Assembly: GCA_910577185.1 (NCBI GenBank)
Contig: CAJTLR010000048.1
Coordinates: 1 to 24,333 of the forward strand
Length of the DNA stretch: 24,333 nt
From: an uncultured Acetatifactor sp.
GTDB lineage: Bacteria > Bacillota > Clostridia > Lachnospirales > Lachnospiraceae
Direction of reading: 5' to 3'
This document shows, one piece after another, positions 8,539 to 17,400 of the stretch; position 1 is the stretch's first letter, and each line of letters begins with the position of its first letter. A model generated the notes under the pieces. The model worked only from the letters and a program-made list of their open reading frames with translations, was not told where the DNA came from and did no database searches. Made by a program: the position numbers and the translations under genes.

Positions 8539-11500
8539 TTATGATAACAGCGCAATAAAGTCCTCCCTGGACATCCCTCCCAGCTGGCCGGCATCCCCCT
8601 GGATAATCTGTTCCGACAGCGCTCTCTTGCTCTCCTGAAGTTCCTGGATTTTTTCTTCAATGGTGCCCTTGGCAATCAGTCTGTACACCACCACCATCTT
8701 GGTCTGCCCGATGCGGTGGGTGCGGTCCGTGGCCTGGTTCTGCACTGCCAGATTCCACCAGGGATCATAGTGGATGACCACATCCGCCCCGGTCAGGTTC
8801 AGACCCACGCCCCCTGCTTTCAGGGAGATCAGAAATACTTTCGTGTCGTCCCTGTTGAATGTCTTTACCAGCTGCAGTCTTTTCTCCTTGGGCGTGGCGC
8901 CGGTTATGGTGTAAAAACTCATTTTTTCTTCTTCCAGCCGTTTTGCGATCAAGTCCAGCATGGAGGTAAACTGGGAAAACAGCAGGATCTTGTGCCCTCC
9001 CTCCGCGGCGCTGCGCACCAGATCCACGCAGGCATCCAGTTTCGCGGACTCCCCATTGTAATTTTCAAAGCACAGACCCGGATCACAGCAGATCTGGCGA
9101 AGCTTCATCAGTTCGGCAAGAATCTGTATCTTGTTCCTCTGGAACTCCTGGGCATCCTGCATGACCACTTTCTGCTTCATATGCACCACCTGGGCATCAT
9201 AGAGCTTCTGCTGCCGGGATTCGAATTTCACATACCGGTTTTCCTCCAGCTTTTCGGGAAGATCCCGCAGTACATTTTCCTTCATCCTCCGCAGAATAAA
9301 GGGGGAAGTCATTCTCTGCAGTCTCTCCAGGGCGGCCTGGTCCTCATTTTTCACAATGGGCGCCTCAAAATCATTCCGGAACACATCATATCCGTACAGA
9401 TATCCCGGCATCAGGAAATCAAAAATGCTCCACAGCTCGCTGAGCCTGTTCTCGATGGGCGTTCCCGTCAGCGCATATCTGGTACGGCTTTTTACCACCT
9501 TCACCGCCTTGGCCGCCGCAGTGGTATGGTTTTTGATATACTGTGCCTCGTCGATGATCTGGTAATGGAATTCTTTTTCCTCATAGTACTCAATATCTCT
9601 CTTTAACAGATCATAAGATGTCACAATTACGTCAAAATTTCCGTACTGCTCCAGCTTCTGCCTTCTCTCCTCCTGGGTGCCGGTGATAAAGCAGCAGGAA
9701 AGCTCCGGCGTGTAGGCTTTGATCTCCTCCCCCCAGTTGTATACAAGGGAGGCCGGCGCCACCACAATGGAAGTCTCCCCCTTCCCCTCCAGTTTTGCAC
9801 TCAGAAGCACCGCCAGCACCTGCAGCGTCTTGCCCAGGCCCATGTCGTCTGCCAGGATTCCTCCCAGCCGGTATGCCTCCAGCATCCTAAGCCAGCGATA
9901 GCCGTTCCTCTGGTATCCCCTCATAATACCGCTCAGGGAAGGCGGTTCTTCAAAATCCGCGTCATTGACGGTCTTGAAATTCTTTACCATCTCGCGGAAA
10001 TAACTGTCCCTGCTGCTGTAAATCTCTTCGTTTTTCTCAAGCAGCTTGTCCAGATACAGCGCCCGGTAAAGGGGGATTCTCACATCCCCTTTCATCAGTT
10101 CCCTGGGCGACATCCGCAGGGTTTCCATCATCTCCGCCAGGGTCTGCAGGGAATTTTCCTCGTCAAGGCTTAAGAAATCGCCGTTTTTCAGGCGGTAATA
10201 CTTTTTCTTTTGCCTGTAGCTTTTCAGAATCTCCAGCAGCTCCTCCGGAGGTACGTCCCTGGTTTCGATATTCAGGTTCAGAAGATCCCGGGAAACCGAT
10301 ATCCCCACGCTCATACGCACCCTGCGGCCAATATTCAGGCTGGTGAAACGTCTGGTGCACTGCACTTCCCCCAGTGCCAGCAGTGCCTCCACCCCTTTGT
10401 CCAGCACCCGGTACATCAGTTCTTCCTCCTGGCCGCAGTGGCGTTCCTTTTTTTTCTCGTCCCAGTAGGGAAACCACTGCTGCGCCAGGTACATGATCTC
10501 ATCCTCCCTGGCTTTCTCCCGGAAAGTCTCTATGGGCTCCTCCGGAGGAGAATGGACGTCGGACACGGGAAATTCCCTCTCACCGTATCTTGCCGCCACA
10601 CGGCATACCATATTCTGTTCCTCCGCATCCAGATAAAATACAAATCTGGCCTGGGGCGGAAGATATGCCTCAATTTCCTGGGCGTTTTCCTCCATAATAT
10701 CCACCACGCCCTCCAGCAGTGGGAGCACCGTGTAGTAAAATCTGGCCAGGTAATTCCTTCCCACCTGAAAGCTCATGGCCCCGTTGGGGCAAAACTGCGC
10801 CAGTGTCCGGATCCGTTTCATAAATTCCTCGTCCACCCTGCAGAAGGCATCCTCGCTGATATAGTAGCCCGTGCCCACACCATAGTGAAACCGGGGCATT
10901 CTGCAGTCCACGCTGATGCCGTGGAAAGCCCTTGTGTCACCCATATCGTTTTTCCGAATGGTCAGGGTAATCTTCGGATTCCGCTCCTCCGTGTGCAAAA
11001 GAACTTTCTGCCTTTTTTCGCTTTCTTTGTCCTCATACTCAAAGCCCTCTTTTCCCACCAGGCGGTAAAACTCATCCAGTCTCCATCCGAAAATGGCAAA
11101 CTCTCCGTTTTTGGATGCCGCCTTTCTGGAATAATTCCGGGCCTCTATCATTCTTCTCTCAAAATCCAGCTCTTCCTTCACGATTCTGCCGATATATTCT
11201 ATCCACTTTTTGGAATCCTCCGTAAAATGGCTGATATTATGGCTGAAACTGGTATTGTTTCCGTAAACCGCAGTCTTGGATTCCTGTACATTTTCGTAAA
11301 AGTCAAACAGATCCTTCACCACGAACAGCTTCTTTTCCCCGATCTTAAACGACACTGCCAGATCACCCGTTTTAAGCGTCAGGCGGGGAATCAGGTGCAG
11401 ACTCTCCGCTTTCCCCGTGGTATCCGAAACCACATTGTTGGCCCGCTGCTCCAGAAACGCATGCATCAAAACTGCCGCACGTTTATCCGTGGCGTCCCCC

Positions 11501-12027
11501 AGCCCTGTATCTTCCTGCAGGCGCTCCTCCACCAGTGTCATAAAGGCTGCCAGGTAAGCACAGTACTCCCGCCGGTAATACCGGGAATAGTAATGCCTCC
11601 TGCATTCCACGCACTGGCATTCCGAATACAGCACGGAATCCCTGTTGAAAACCATGTGAACCGGAAATTCCGTTCTGCCCTCGCGCCCTGTCCCTATGGC
11701 TTCCGCGATCAGGTCATTCCTGCCGTCCACATATCCGCTGTCTATTCTTGTCAGGCTGACTTTCCCCTCTTCCCTCAGCTTTTCCCCCTTCTGGGTGATG
11801 GCTTTGGTCAGCCGCATGTCCTTTCGCATGGCACCGGTGCTGAAATACTGATACTTCGCAGGCTCCCAGTAACCCGGCCTTCTGCCTTCCGGCTCATCCC
11901 CTTCTGCCGGATCTTCCTCCTGACGGTTCAGCACAATATATTCCTTCCCTGCCGGTTCTTCCTGTGTATTTGGGGCTTTTGCCGAAATCATTTCCGCTTC
12001 TTTTGTCACCGATTTTCTTTTTTGCAT
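8539..12027 (-). CDS. SNF2-family DEAD/DEAH helicase-like ATPase with a degenerate SWIM-type zinc motif
   Basis: This 1162-residue protein is a Swi2/Snf2-type double-stranded DNA translocase. The C-terminal half contains the ATPase: GYQRNGYRWL (Q-motif-like region), Walker A DDMGLGKT with K733, Walker B DEAQ at 826-829, TGTPIEN, and helicase motifs V and VI (GVGLNLTGAD, QATDRTHRIGQ). The N-terminal half has four cysteines, C137, C139, C142 and C156. These resemble a SWIM zinc finger (CxCxnCxH), but the final histidine is replaced by tyrosine. The middle part matches the SNF2-associated region common in Firmicutes. Bacterial members are linked to transcription or DNA repair, but no specific role is known here. 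The ATG has only a poor ribosome site (AAGGAA, 11 bases away), so the true start may be a few codons inside. Confidence 0.92.
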   Translation of the reverse strand: MQKRKSVTKEAEMISAKAPNTQEEPAGKEYIVLNRQEEDPAEGDEPEGRRPGYWEPAKYQYFSTGAMRKDMRLTKAITQKGEKLREEGKVSLTRIDSGYVDGRNDLIAEAIGTGREGRTEFPVHMVFNRDSVLYSECQCVECRRHYYSRYYRREYCAYLAAFMTLVEERLQEDTGLGDATDKRAAVLMHAFLEQRANNVVSDTTGKAESLHLIPRLTLKTGDLAVSFKIGEKKLFVVKDLFDFYENVQESKTAVYGNNTSFSHNISHFTEDSKKWIEYIGRIVKEELDFERRMIEARNYSRKAASKNGEFAIFGWRLDEFYRLVGKEGFEYEDKESEKRQKVLLHTEERNPKITLTIRKNDMGDTRAFHGISVDCRMPRFHYGVGTGYYISEDAFCRVDEEFMKRIRTLAQFCPNGAMSFQVGRNYLARFYYTVLPLLEGVVDIMEENAQEIEAYLPPQARFVFYLDAEEQNMVCRVAARYGEREFPVSDVHSPPEEPIETFREKAREDEIMYLAQQWFPYWDEKKKERHCGQEEELMYRVLDKGVEALLALGEVQCTRRFTSLNIGRRVRMSVGISVSRDLLNLNIETRDVPPEELLEILKSYRQKKKYYRLKNGDFLSLDEENSLQTLAEMMETLRMSPRELMKGDVRIPLYRALYLDKLLEKNEEIYSSRDSYFREMVKNFKTVNDADFEEPPSLSGIMRGYQRNGYRWLRMLEAYRLGGILADDMGLGKTLQVLAVLLSAKLEGKGETSIVVAPASLVYNWGEEIKAYTPELSCCFITGTQEERRQKLEQYGNFDVIVTSYDLLKRDIEYYEEKEFHYQIIDEAQYIKNHTTAAAKAVKVVKSRTRYALTGTPIENRLSELWSIFDFLMPGYLYGYDVFRNDFEAPIVKNEDQAALERLQRMTSPFILRRMKENVLRDLPEKLEENRYVKFESRQQKLYDAQVVHMKQKVVMQDAQEFQRNKIQILAELMKLRQICCDPGLCFENYNGESAKLDACVDLVRSAAEGGHKILLFSQFTSMLDLIAKRLEEEKMSFYTITGATPKEKRLQLVKTFNRDDTKVFLISLKAGGVGLNLTGADVVIHYDPWWNLAVQNQATDRTHRIGQTKMVVVYRLIAKGTIEEKIQELQESKRALSEQIIQGDAGQLGGMSREDFIALLS

Positions 12028-12085
12028 TGTTGGGCAATTTCCTTTTCCATGGCTTTGTGTGCAACAGTCCGGACAGGCGCCCGGC

Positions 12086-12101
12086 TGTTACATTTGTAAC
12101 A
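12086..12101. promoter_or_regulatory. TACA-N2-TGTA palindrome upstream of the SNF2 gene (BlaI/CopY-type operator candidate)
   Basis: TGTTACA-TT-TGTAACA is a perfect 7-bp inverted repeat about 60 bases before the SNF2 start. Its core, TACAttTGTA, has the form of the operator known for BlaI/MecI and CopY regulators. A possible extended -10, TGTTACAAA on the minus strand, overlaps it. No regulator of that family is in the window, so the match is suggestive only. Confidence 0.4.
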
Positions 12102-12127
12102 ATATGTACGTGAAAATTCCTCTTATT

Positions 12128-13315
12128 TCAGGACTTTGCCGGCAGCGCCTTCACTGCCCCGGCCAGCCTGGCAAGCGCCTCCTCCAGAACCTTCCTGGGG
12201 CAGGCCATGTTCACCCGCTGGAAACCGCAGCCGCTTTCCCCGAACATCTTCCCGCCGTCCAGCCACAGCCGGGCATCCCTTACCATGAGGTTTTCCAGTT
12301 CCTCATGATTCAGCCCCAGTTCCCTGCAGTCCAGCCATAAAAGATAAGTTCCCTCCGGCTCCGTCAGCTTCACGCCCGGAATCTCACGAGAGATATAATC
12401 CCGCGCAAAGTCAAGATTTCCCTTCAGATAAACAAGAAGCTGGTCCAGCCAGTCCCTGCCATACAGATATGCGCTCTCGCAGGCTGCCAGCGCCATCCTG
12501 TTCAGTGAGCTGTAGCCTGTCTTTCTGATCTCCTCCTCAAAGGCGGTGCGCAGCCCGGGATTTGCAATAAAAATATTGGATGCCTGCAGTCCTGCAATAT
12601 TAAAAGTTTTGCTGGGGGCGGTGCAGGTGACCGTGATATCCAGAAACCGTTCATCCATACCCGCCAGAACCACATGTTTATGCCCCGGAAATACAAAATC
12701 ATGGTGAATCTCATCACTGACAATGGTAACCCCGTGCCTGAGACAGATTTCTCCCAGCCGGCGCAGTTCCTCCCCGGTCCAGACCCTGCCCACGGGATTG
12801 TGCGGATTGCACAGAATAAACACTTTGACATGGCCGGATGCCAGCTTCCGGTCCATGTCCTCAAAATCCATGGTATATCTTCCGTTCTCTTCCCGCAGTG
12901 TATTGTCCACCACCACCCTGCCGTTGGCCTCTATCATCTGGCCGAAAGGATAATAGACCGGTGTCTGGATCATGACACCATCCCCTTCTTTAGTAAATGC
13001 CTTTACCGCCGTGGCCACCGCAAATACAATACCTGGCGTCCGCACCATCCATTCCTGCTCCACATGCCAGTTGTGATAAGCTGCCATCCAGCCTGAAACT
13101 GCCTGAAAATAGGAATCCTTTCCGTCACTGTATCCCATGATCCCATGTCTCACCACCGCTTCCAGACTCTCCTGCACCTGCACCGGAACCTGCCAGTCCA
13201 TGTCCGCAACCCACATGGGAATCATATCTTCCGACATATGATATTCCTCTGCAAAATCATACTTGACGCAGTTTGTTCCCCGTCTGTCCACAACTCTGTC
13301 AAAATCATACCTCAT
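12128..13315 (-). CDS. patB: PatB/MalY-type PLP-dependent C-S beta-lyase (aminotransferase fold)
   Basis: This 395-residue protein is a class I/II fold-type I pyridoxal-phosphate enzyme of the MalY/PatB group. Members cleave cystathionine or cysteine conjugates to homocysteine or a thiol, pyruvate and ammonia. The cofactor lysine is K236 in SKTFNIAGLQ. N170 lies in the NPHNP motif and D201 in SDEIHHD. The N-terminus (MIPMWVADMDW) is the usual substrate-contacting signature of the group, and the length is normal. It has its own promoter at 13369-13397 and a GGGGG site five bases before the ATG. It lies about 100 bases before the SNF2 gene on the same strand. Cystathionine beta-lyase is the likely activity, but other C-S lyase substrates cannot be excluded. 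Confidence 0.9.
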   Translation of the reverse strand: MRYDFDRVVDRRGTNCVKYDFAEEYHMSEDMIPMWVADMDWQVPVQVQESLEAVVRHGIMGYSDGKDSYFQAVSGWMAAYHNWHVEQEWMVRTPGIVFAVATAVKAFTKEGDGVMIQTPVYYPFGQMIEANGRVVVDNTLREENGRYTMDFEDMDRKLASGHVKVFILCNPHNPVGRVWTGEELRRLGEICLRHGVTIVSDEIHHDFVFPGHKHVVLAGMDERFLDITVTCTAPSKTFNIAGLQASNIFIANPGLRTAFEEEIRKTGYSSLNRMALAACESAYLYGRDWLDQLLVYLKGNLDFARDYISREIPGVKLTEPEGTYLLWLDCRELGLNHEELENLMVRDARLWLDGGKMFGESGCGFQRVNMACPRKVLEEALARLAGAVKALPAKS

Positions 13316-13368
13316 CCTAACCCCCGTCCCGGCCTTCCGCCTTTTCTTTTGTCGCTTCCATATTCCCC

Positions 13369-13397
13369 ATTATATCCCCTTTCAGGGAAATACGCAA
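13369..13397 (-). promoter_or_regulatory. Promoter for the PatB/MalY gene
   Basis: On the minus strand a perfect TATAAT (13369-13374) is 17 bases from TTGCGT (13392-13397). The spacer contains the small inverted repeat CCC-TGAAA-GGG, a possible operator. Transcription would start near 13362, about 47 bases before the ATG. Confidence 0.6.
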
Positions 13398-13499
13398 TCC
13401 ACAATCCGCGAAAAGTCCGGACCTGCAAAAAACGCCCCGGCGCAGCGGCGGTCCATAACCGAAAAACGGGCAGAGCCGAACACGCCGCGCGCCCCCTGA

Positions 13500-13538
13500 C
13501 GGTATATTTCCTCTGCACAAAAGCTGTACACGCGAAAA
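13500..13538. repeat. Degenerate fragment related to the 86-bp repeat element
   Basis: Bases 13500-13518 match 8071-8089 at 17 of 19 positions (CGGyATAyTTCCTCTGCAC). A run of CG-rich bases before it, CGCCGCGCG, is also shared. The next 18 bases, read on the other strand, resemble the left edge of the first element at 7881-7898. It appears to be a shortened or rearranged copy without the inner units. Confidence 0.4.
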
Positions 13539-13560
13539 GGTTCCGGCTTTCACCGGAACC
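13539..13560 (-). terminator. Probable terminator behind the TetR gene
   Basis: GGTTCCGG (13539-13546) and CCGGAACC (13553-13560) form an 8-bp stem with a six-base loop. On the minus strand the stem is followed by TTTT. It lies 136 bases beyond the TetR stop and ahead of the PatB promoter, so it would separate the two units. The T-run is short. Confidence 0.55.
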
Positions 13561-13696
13561 TCTCCACTATTATCTTATGAGGGGGGAGATAGTGAGTTCA
13601 TCAACTATCTGATATTTATCATACAGATAAAATGTGTCCAAACTGTGTCTATTTTATAATTAATCTCTAAAAAACTATAAAGCCAAAGCAAAGAAA
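13561..13696. other. AT-rich intergenic stretch with nested inverted repeats
   Basis: There is no gene here. AGATAGT and ACTATCT flank a ten-base loop starting near 13587, and TATCTG and CAGATA form a second pair just after. On the minus strand TTGGAC followed by TAAATA at 17 bases is a poor promoter candidate. The rest of the gap, 13316-13538, holds the PatB promoter and a repeat fragment. Confidence 0.4.
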
Positions 13697-14347
13697 TTAT
13701 ATATTATTTCTATCTTCCAGCTCATTCAGTATCCCCTGGTATGCCATTGAGCGTATGGAATCCGTATCTATTCTGAAAAGCCCCCCCGAAGTGATGGCAA
13801 GCATGTAAATCAACAGATGGGAAAACACACAGTGTATCATGTAATCCATGGGAATCTCCCTGCGCAACTCTCCCCTCTCCACACCTCTTTGCAGCATTTT
13901 CGCGAATACACTGGTGGGCAGACCGGGCAAAAAGGCCTCCGTCATCATTTTTTCCCTGACCAGCAGACTGAACTCCGAATTATCTGCCATCATATGGAAA
14001 AAACGGAAAAAGCAGTTCTTCTGTCCATCCTTTTTCTCAATCTCATCCAGAAGAAACTGAATTTGTTCCCGGAATCCCGCCTTTTCCTCCAGCGCGCTTC
14101 CCAGCCAGTCAAATACACACTGTACCTGGTACACTATGGCGCCGGCCACAATTTCCTCTTTGGAGTCAAAGTATTCATATGCCGTGCCCTTTCCGATCCC
14201 TGCCTTTTCGGTTATGGTGGAAACACGGATATTTGCCGGATCTGCCCCTTCTTCCAGCATCTGAATCACCGCAATGTACATCTGGCGCACCTTCGGGGGC
14301 AGCTGCCGGATATCTTCATAATTTGCTATCTTTCCTGTCTTTCCCAT
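13697..14347 (-). CDS. TetR/AcrR-family transcriptional regulator
   Basis: This 216-residue protein has an N-terminal TetR-type helix-turn-helix at about residues 35-70, ending in GIGKGTAYEYFDSKEEI, the usual recognition helix and family signature. The remaining helical domain would bind a ligand and form the dimer. It lies 91 bases behind the RND permease gene on the same strand, so it is probably co-transcribed. It is a good candidate to repress that operon through the palindrome at 18537-18552. A hairpin with TTTT lies downstream. The start ATG follows GTAAGGAA very closely, with AAGAG a little further upstream. The inducer is unknown. Confidence 0.9.
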   Translation of the reverse strand: MGKTGKIANYEDIRQLPPKVRQMYIAVIQMLEEGADPANIRVSTITEKAGIGKGTAYEYFDSKEEIVAGAIVYQVQCVFDWLGSALEEKAGFREQIQFLLDEIEKKDGQKNCFFRFFHMMADNSEFSLLVREKMMTEAFLPGLPTSVFAKMLQRGVERGELRREIPMDYMIHCVFSHLLIYMLAITSGGLFRIDTDSIRSMAYQGILNELEDRNNI

Positions 14348-14438
14348 TTCCTTACTCTTGTTCCTGTTCTCCCGTGCGCCGGCATCCCGGCCCTTCCGAA
14401 TCCCGTCTGCCCATGCTGCCTCTGTGTCTGTTCCGGGC

Positions 14439-17400
14439 TCACTCTGACTTCTCGGTTATCTTAATTTTCTTCTCCCTGATCATAAGATCATAAATGCAGG
14501 GTATCACCACCAGCGTCAGCAAAGTGCCGTATGTCAGGCCTCCTATGGTGACAACGGCCATGGGTCTGGCCATCTCCGATCCCATGTCATTGCTGAAAAC
14601 CATGGTGGACAAAGCCAGAATGGTGGTCAGGGCAGTCATCAGAACCGGCCGCAGCCTGGTACGGCCTGCCGTGAGAATTGCCTGGCGTTTTTCCATGCCG
14701 TTTTCCCGCAGCTGGTTCATATAGTCAATAATCACAATCCCGTTATTGACTATGATACCGGCCAGCATGACGAATCCGATCATGGCGATGACACTCACCT
14801 CGCTGCCGCTCACATACAGTCCCATAAATCCGCCGGTAAAAGCCAGCGGGATGGTAAACATGATGATGAAGGGTGACAGCAGGGACTGGAACTGGGCCAC
14901 CATAATCAGATACATGAACAGCACCGCCAATAACAGCATTAGCATGATCTGTTCCATGGCATCCACAATCATCTCATTCTCGCCGGAAGAAACCAGCTGA
15001 TAACCGGAGGGAAGCTCATATCCCGCCAGTTTGTCTTCCACAGCGGAGGAAACCAGGCCCACATTATAGCCTTCCGCAATGGCGGCGGACACGGAAATAT
15101 ACCGGGTCTGATCGGCACGGCTGATGGAGCTTAATGCCTCCGTGGTCTCAAAATCCGCAATATCCTCCAGGGGTATCTTCACTTTATTTCCTTCTTCGTC
15201 GGTGCCGTCAATCTCCAGATCCCTCACCAGTTCCCGTGTCAGTTCAATGTCATTTCCGTTCATGACATACACATTGTAGTCTTTATCCGCAGCCACAAGT
15301 GTGGTGGCGCTGGACGCTTCTGCCAGTCTGGCATAAAGCTGGGAGAATACCTGGGCCACTGTGAGCCCGTAATGCACCGCTTCCTCCCGGTCGATCAGAA
15401 TGCGCAGCTCCTCGTCGGCATCTTCCAGACCGTCGCTGACATCTGCCGTTCCCTCCACACTCTCCACTATGGCTGCCACTTCCCCCGCAATGCGCCGCAG
15501 GGTATCCAGGTCACGGCCCCGCACCTGAACGGAAATGCCGCTTCCCCCCATGGCGCTCATATCCATGCTTGACGTGTCCACCGTAATCTCGGCTTCCAGC
15601 CCCTGCGTCTTTTCCCTGATCAGACGGCCGATCTCTTCATTGCTCATGGTCTTGTCTTCCCTGGTCACCACATAGATGGTGGCGGAATTGGTGCTGCCTC
15701 CGCCACCGCCCAGCATGGACATATTGGTACTGCTGGACATGGCTCCCACATTCTGTACATCCTCTATGGTAAAAATCGCTTCCACCACCTTGTCCGTCAG
15801 CTCACCGGTCTCCTGCAGGGTGGCCTCCTCCGGCAGCTTTACATTCACCGTCAGCTGGGTGGAATCCATGTCCGACATAAAGGCCGTGCCATTGGTAAAG
15901 GCAAGTCCGATACTGCCTGCCAGCAGCGCCAGCACAATCAGCAGCACCAGGGGTTTTACTTTCAGGGAAAGGCCCAGCAGCTTTTCGTATCCGTCCAGTA
16001 TGGCGCCAAAGAATCTGCTCTCCTTCTGCACCTTTGTCCGTACCATAATTTTGGAGGACATGGCGGGAACCACGGTCAGGGCGATTACAAGGCTGGCCAG
16101 CAGGGAGTAGGCGATGGTCAGTCCCATGTCCACAAACAGCTGTCTGGTAATTCCCTCCGTAAACACAATGGGCAGGAACACACAGACTGTGGTCAGGGTG
16201 GATGCCGCAATGGCCCCTGCCACCTCTCTGGCACCCTCCATGGCGGCATCCTTTACGGAATACCCCTCACTGCGCAGGCGGTATATATTTTCAATCACCA
16301 CAATGGAATTATCCACCAGCATTCCGATCCCCAGCGCCAGGCCCGAAAGGGAGATAATATTCAGGGTCACACCGCTGAAATACATGCAGACCACGGCTGT
16401 CACAAGGCTCACCGGAATGGAGAACGCAACTACAATGGTGGGCCTGACATCCTTCAGGAAGATCAGCAGAATCAGAATGGCCAGCACGCCGCCGAACAAA
16501 ATATTGTCCAGGATGGAATCCATCACAAGGTCAATGTAAATTCCCTGGTCCATGAGCGTGATCAGGGTCAAATCCTCATTTTCTGCCATCATCTCCCGGA
16601 AACGCTCTCCCAGCAGGTCTGACACCTGGCCGGTGGAATATCCCGTCTGTTTCTGGATGGTCAGCATGATTCCCGCACTGCCGTCCACATTGGCGTAGAT
16701 CTCTTCCGAATTGTCCGTGTAGAACACATCCGCCACGTCTCCCAGTGTGATCACCGGTACCCCGTCCATGTGCAGGTCCATCAGGGGCATTTCCTGCAGC
16801 TCTTCCGCCGTGGAAGGCTTGTCGCCCACGCGCACCATGTAGCTGACTCCCTCCTCGGTCACATATCCCGCAGGCATGGAAAAGTTCTGGGCTGTCAGCA
16901 GGCTTTTTATGGTGTCAACCGTGACAATATTTGTCATATCGGCCTGCTCATAAGCGGCTTCCCTGGCGTCCTCCAGCTGCTTTTCCCCCTCTTCCAGCTG
17001 TTCCCTGGCGCTTTCCAGCTGTTCCTCCCCGGTTTTCATCTGCTCCAGGGCCGCGTCCAGCTGGCTTTCTGCCATCTTCATCTGGTATTCCCCCAGGGCA
17101 ATCTGGGAATTGGCCTCCGCAAATCCAAGCGCCGCCTCCAGCTGCCCTTTTTCCACTTCCACCAGTCCTGCGTTCACCAGGGAAAGCTGTTCCTCCAGGG
17201 TTGCCAGGGTCTCCTCCGCAATCTGTTCATAGGCCTCCAGTCCCAGTCCGTTGGTCAGGGCATTCAGGGCGCTTTCCAGCTTTTCCCTCTGGGCCACAAT
17301 CTGGTTGGAGCCGCCCTGGCTCATCAGGGTCAGCACAGCCGTGACGGAGACGAAATTTTCACAGTCCGCCCAGTCCGTATTCTCCAGCTGAAGCAGCATT

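Noticed and set aside
12007..12050. Fourteen-codon reading frame overlapping the SNF2 start
   Set aside because: It has no ribosome site, and nothing about it points to a leader peptide.
10210..12099. 629-codon open frame on the plus strand
   Set aside because: It is antisense to the SNF2 helicase, whose ATPase motifs are intact. The product shows no known domain and looks like the reverse of a coding strand.
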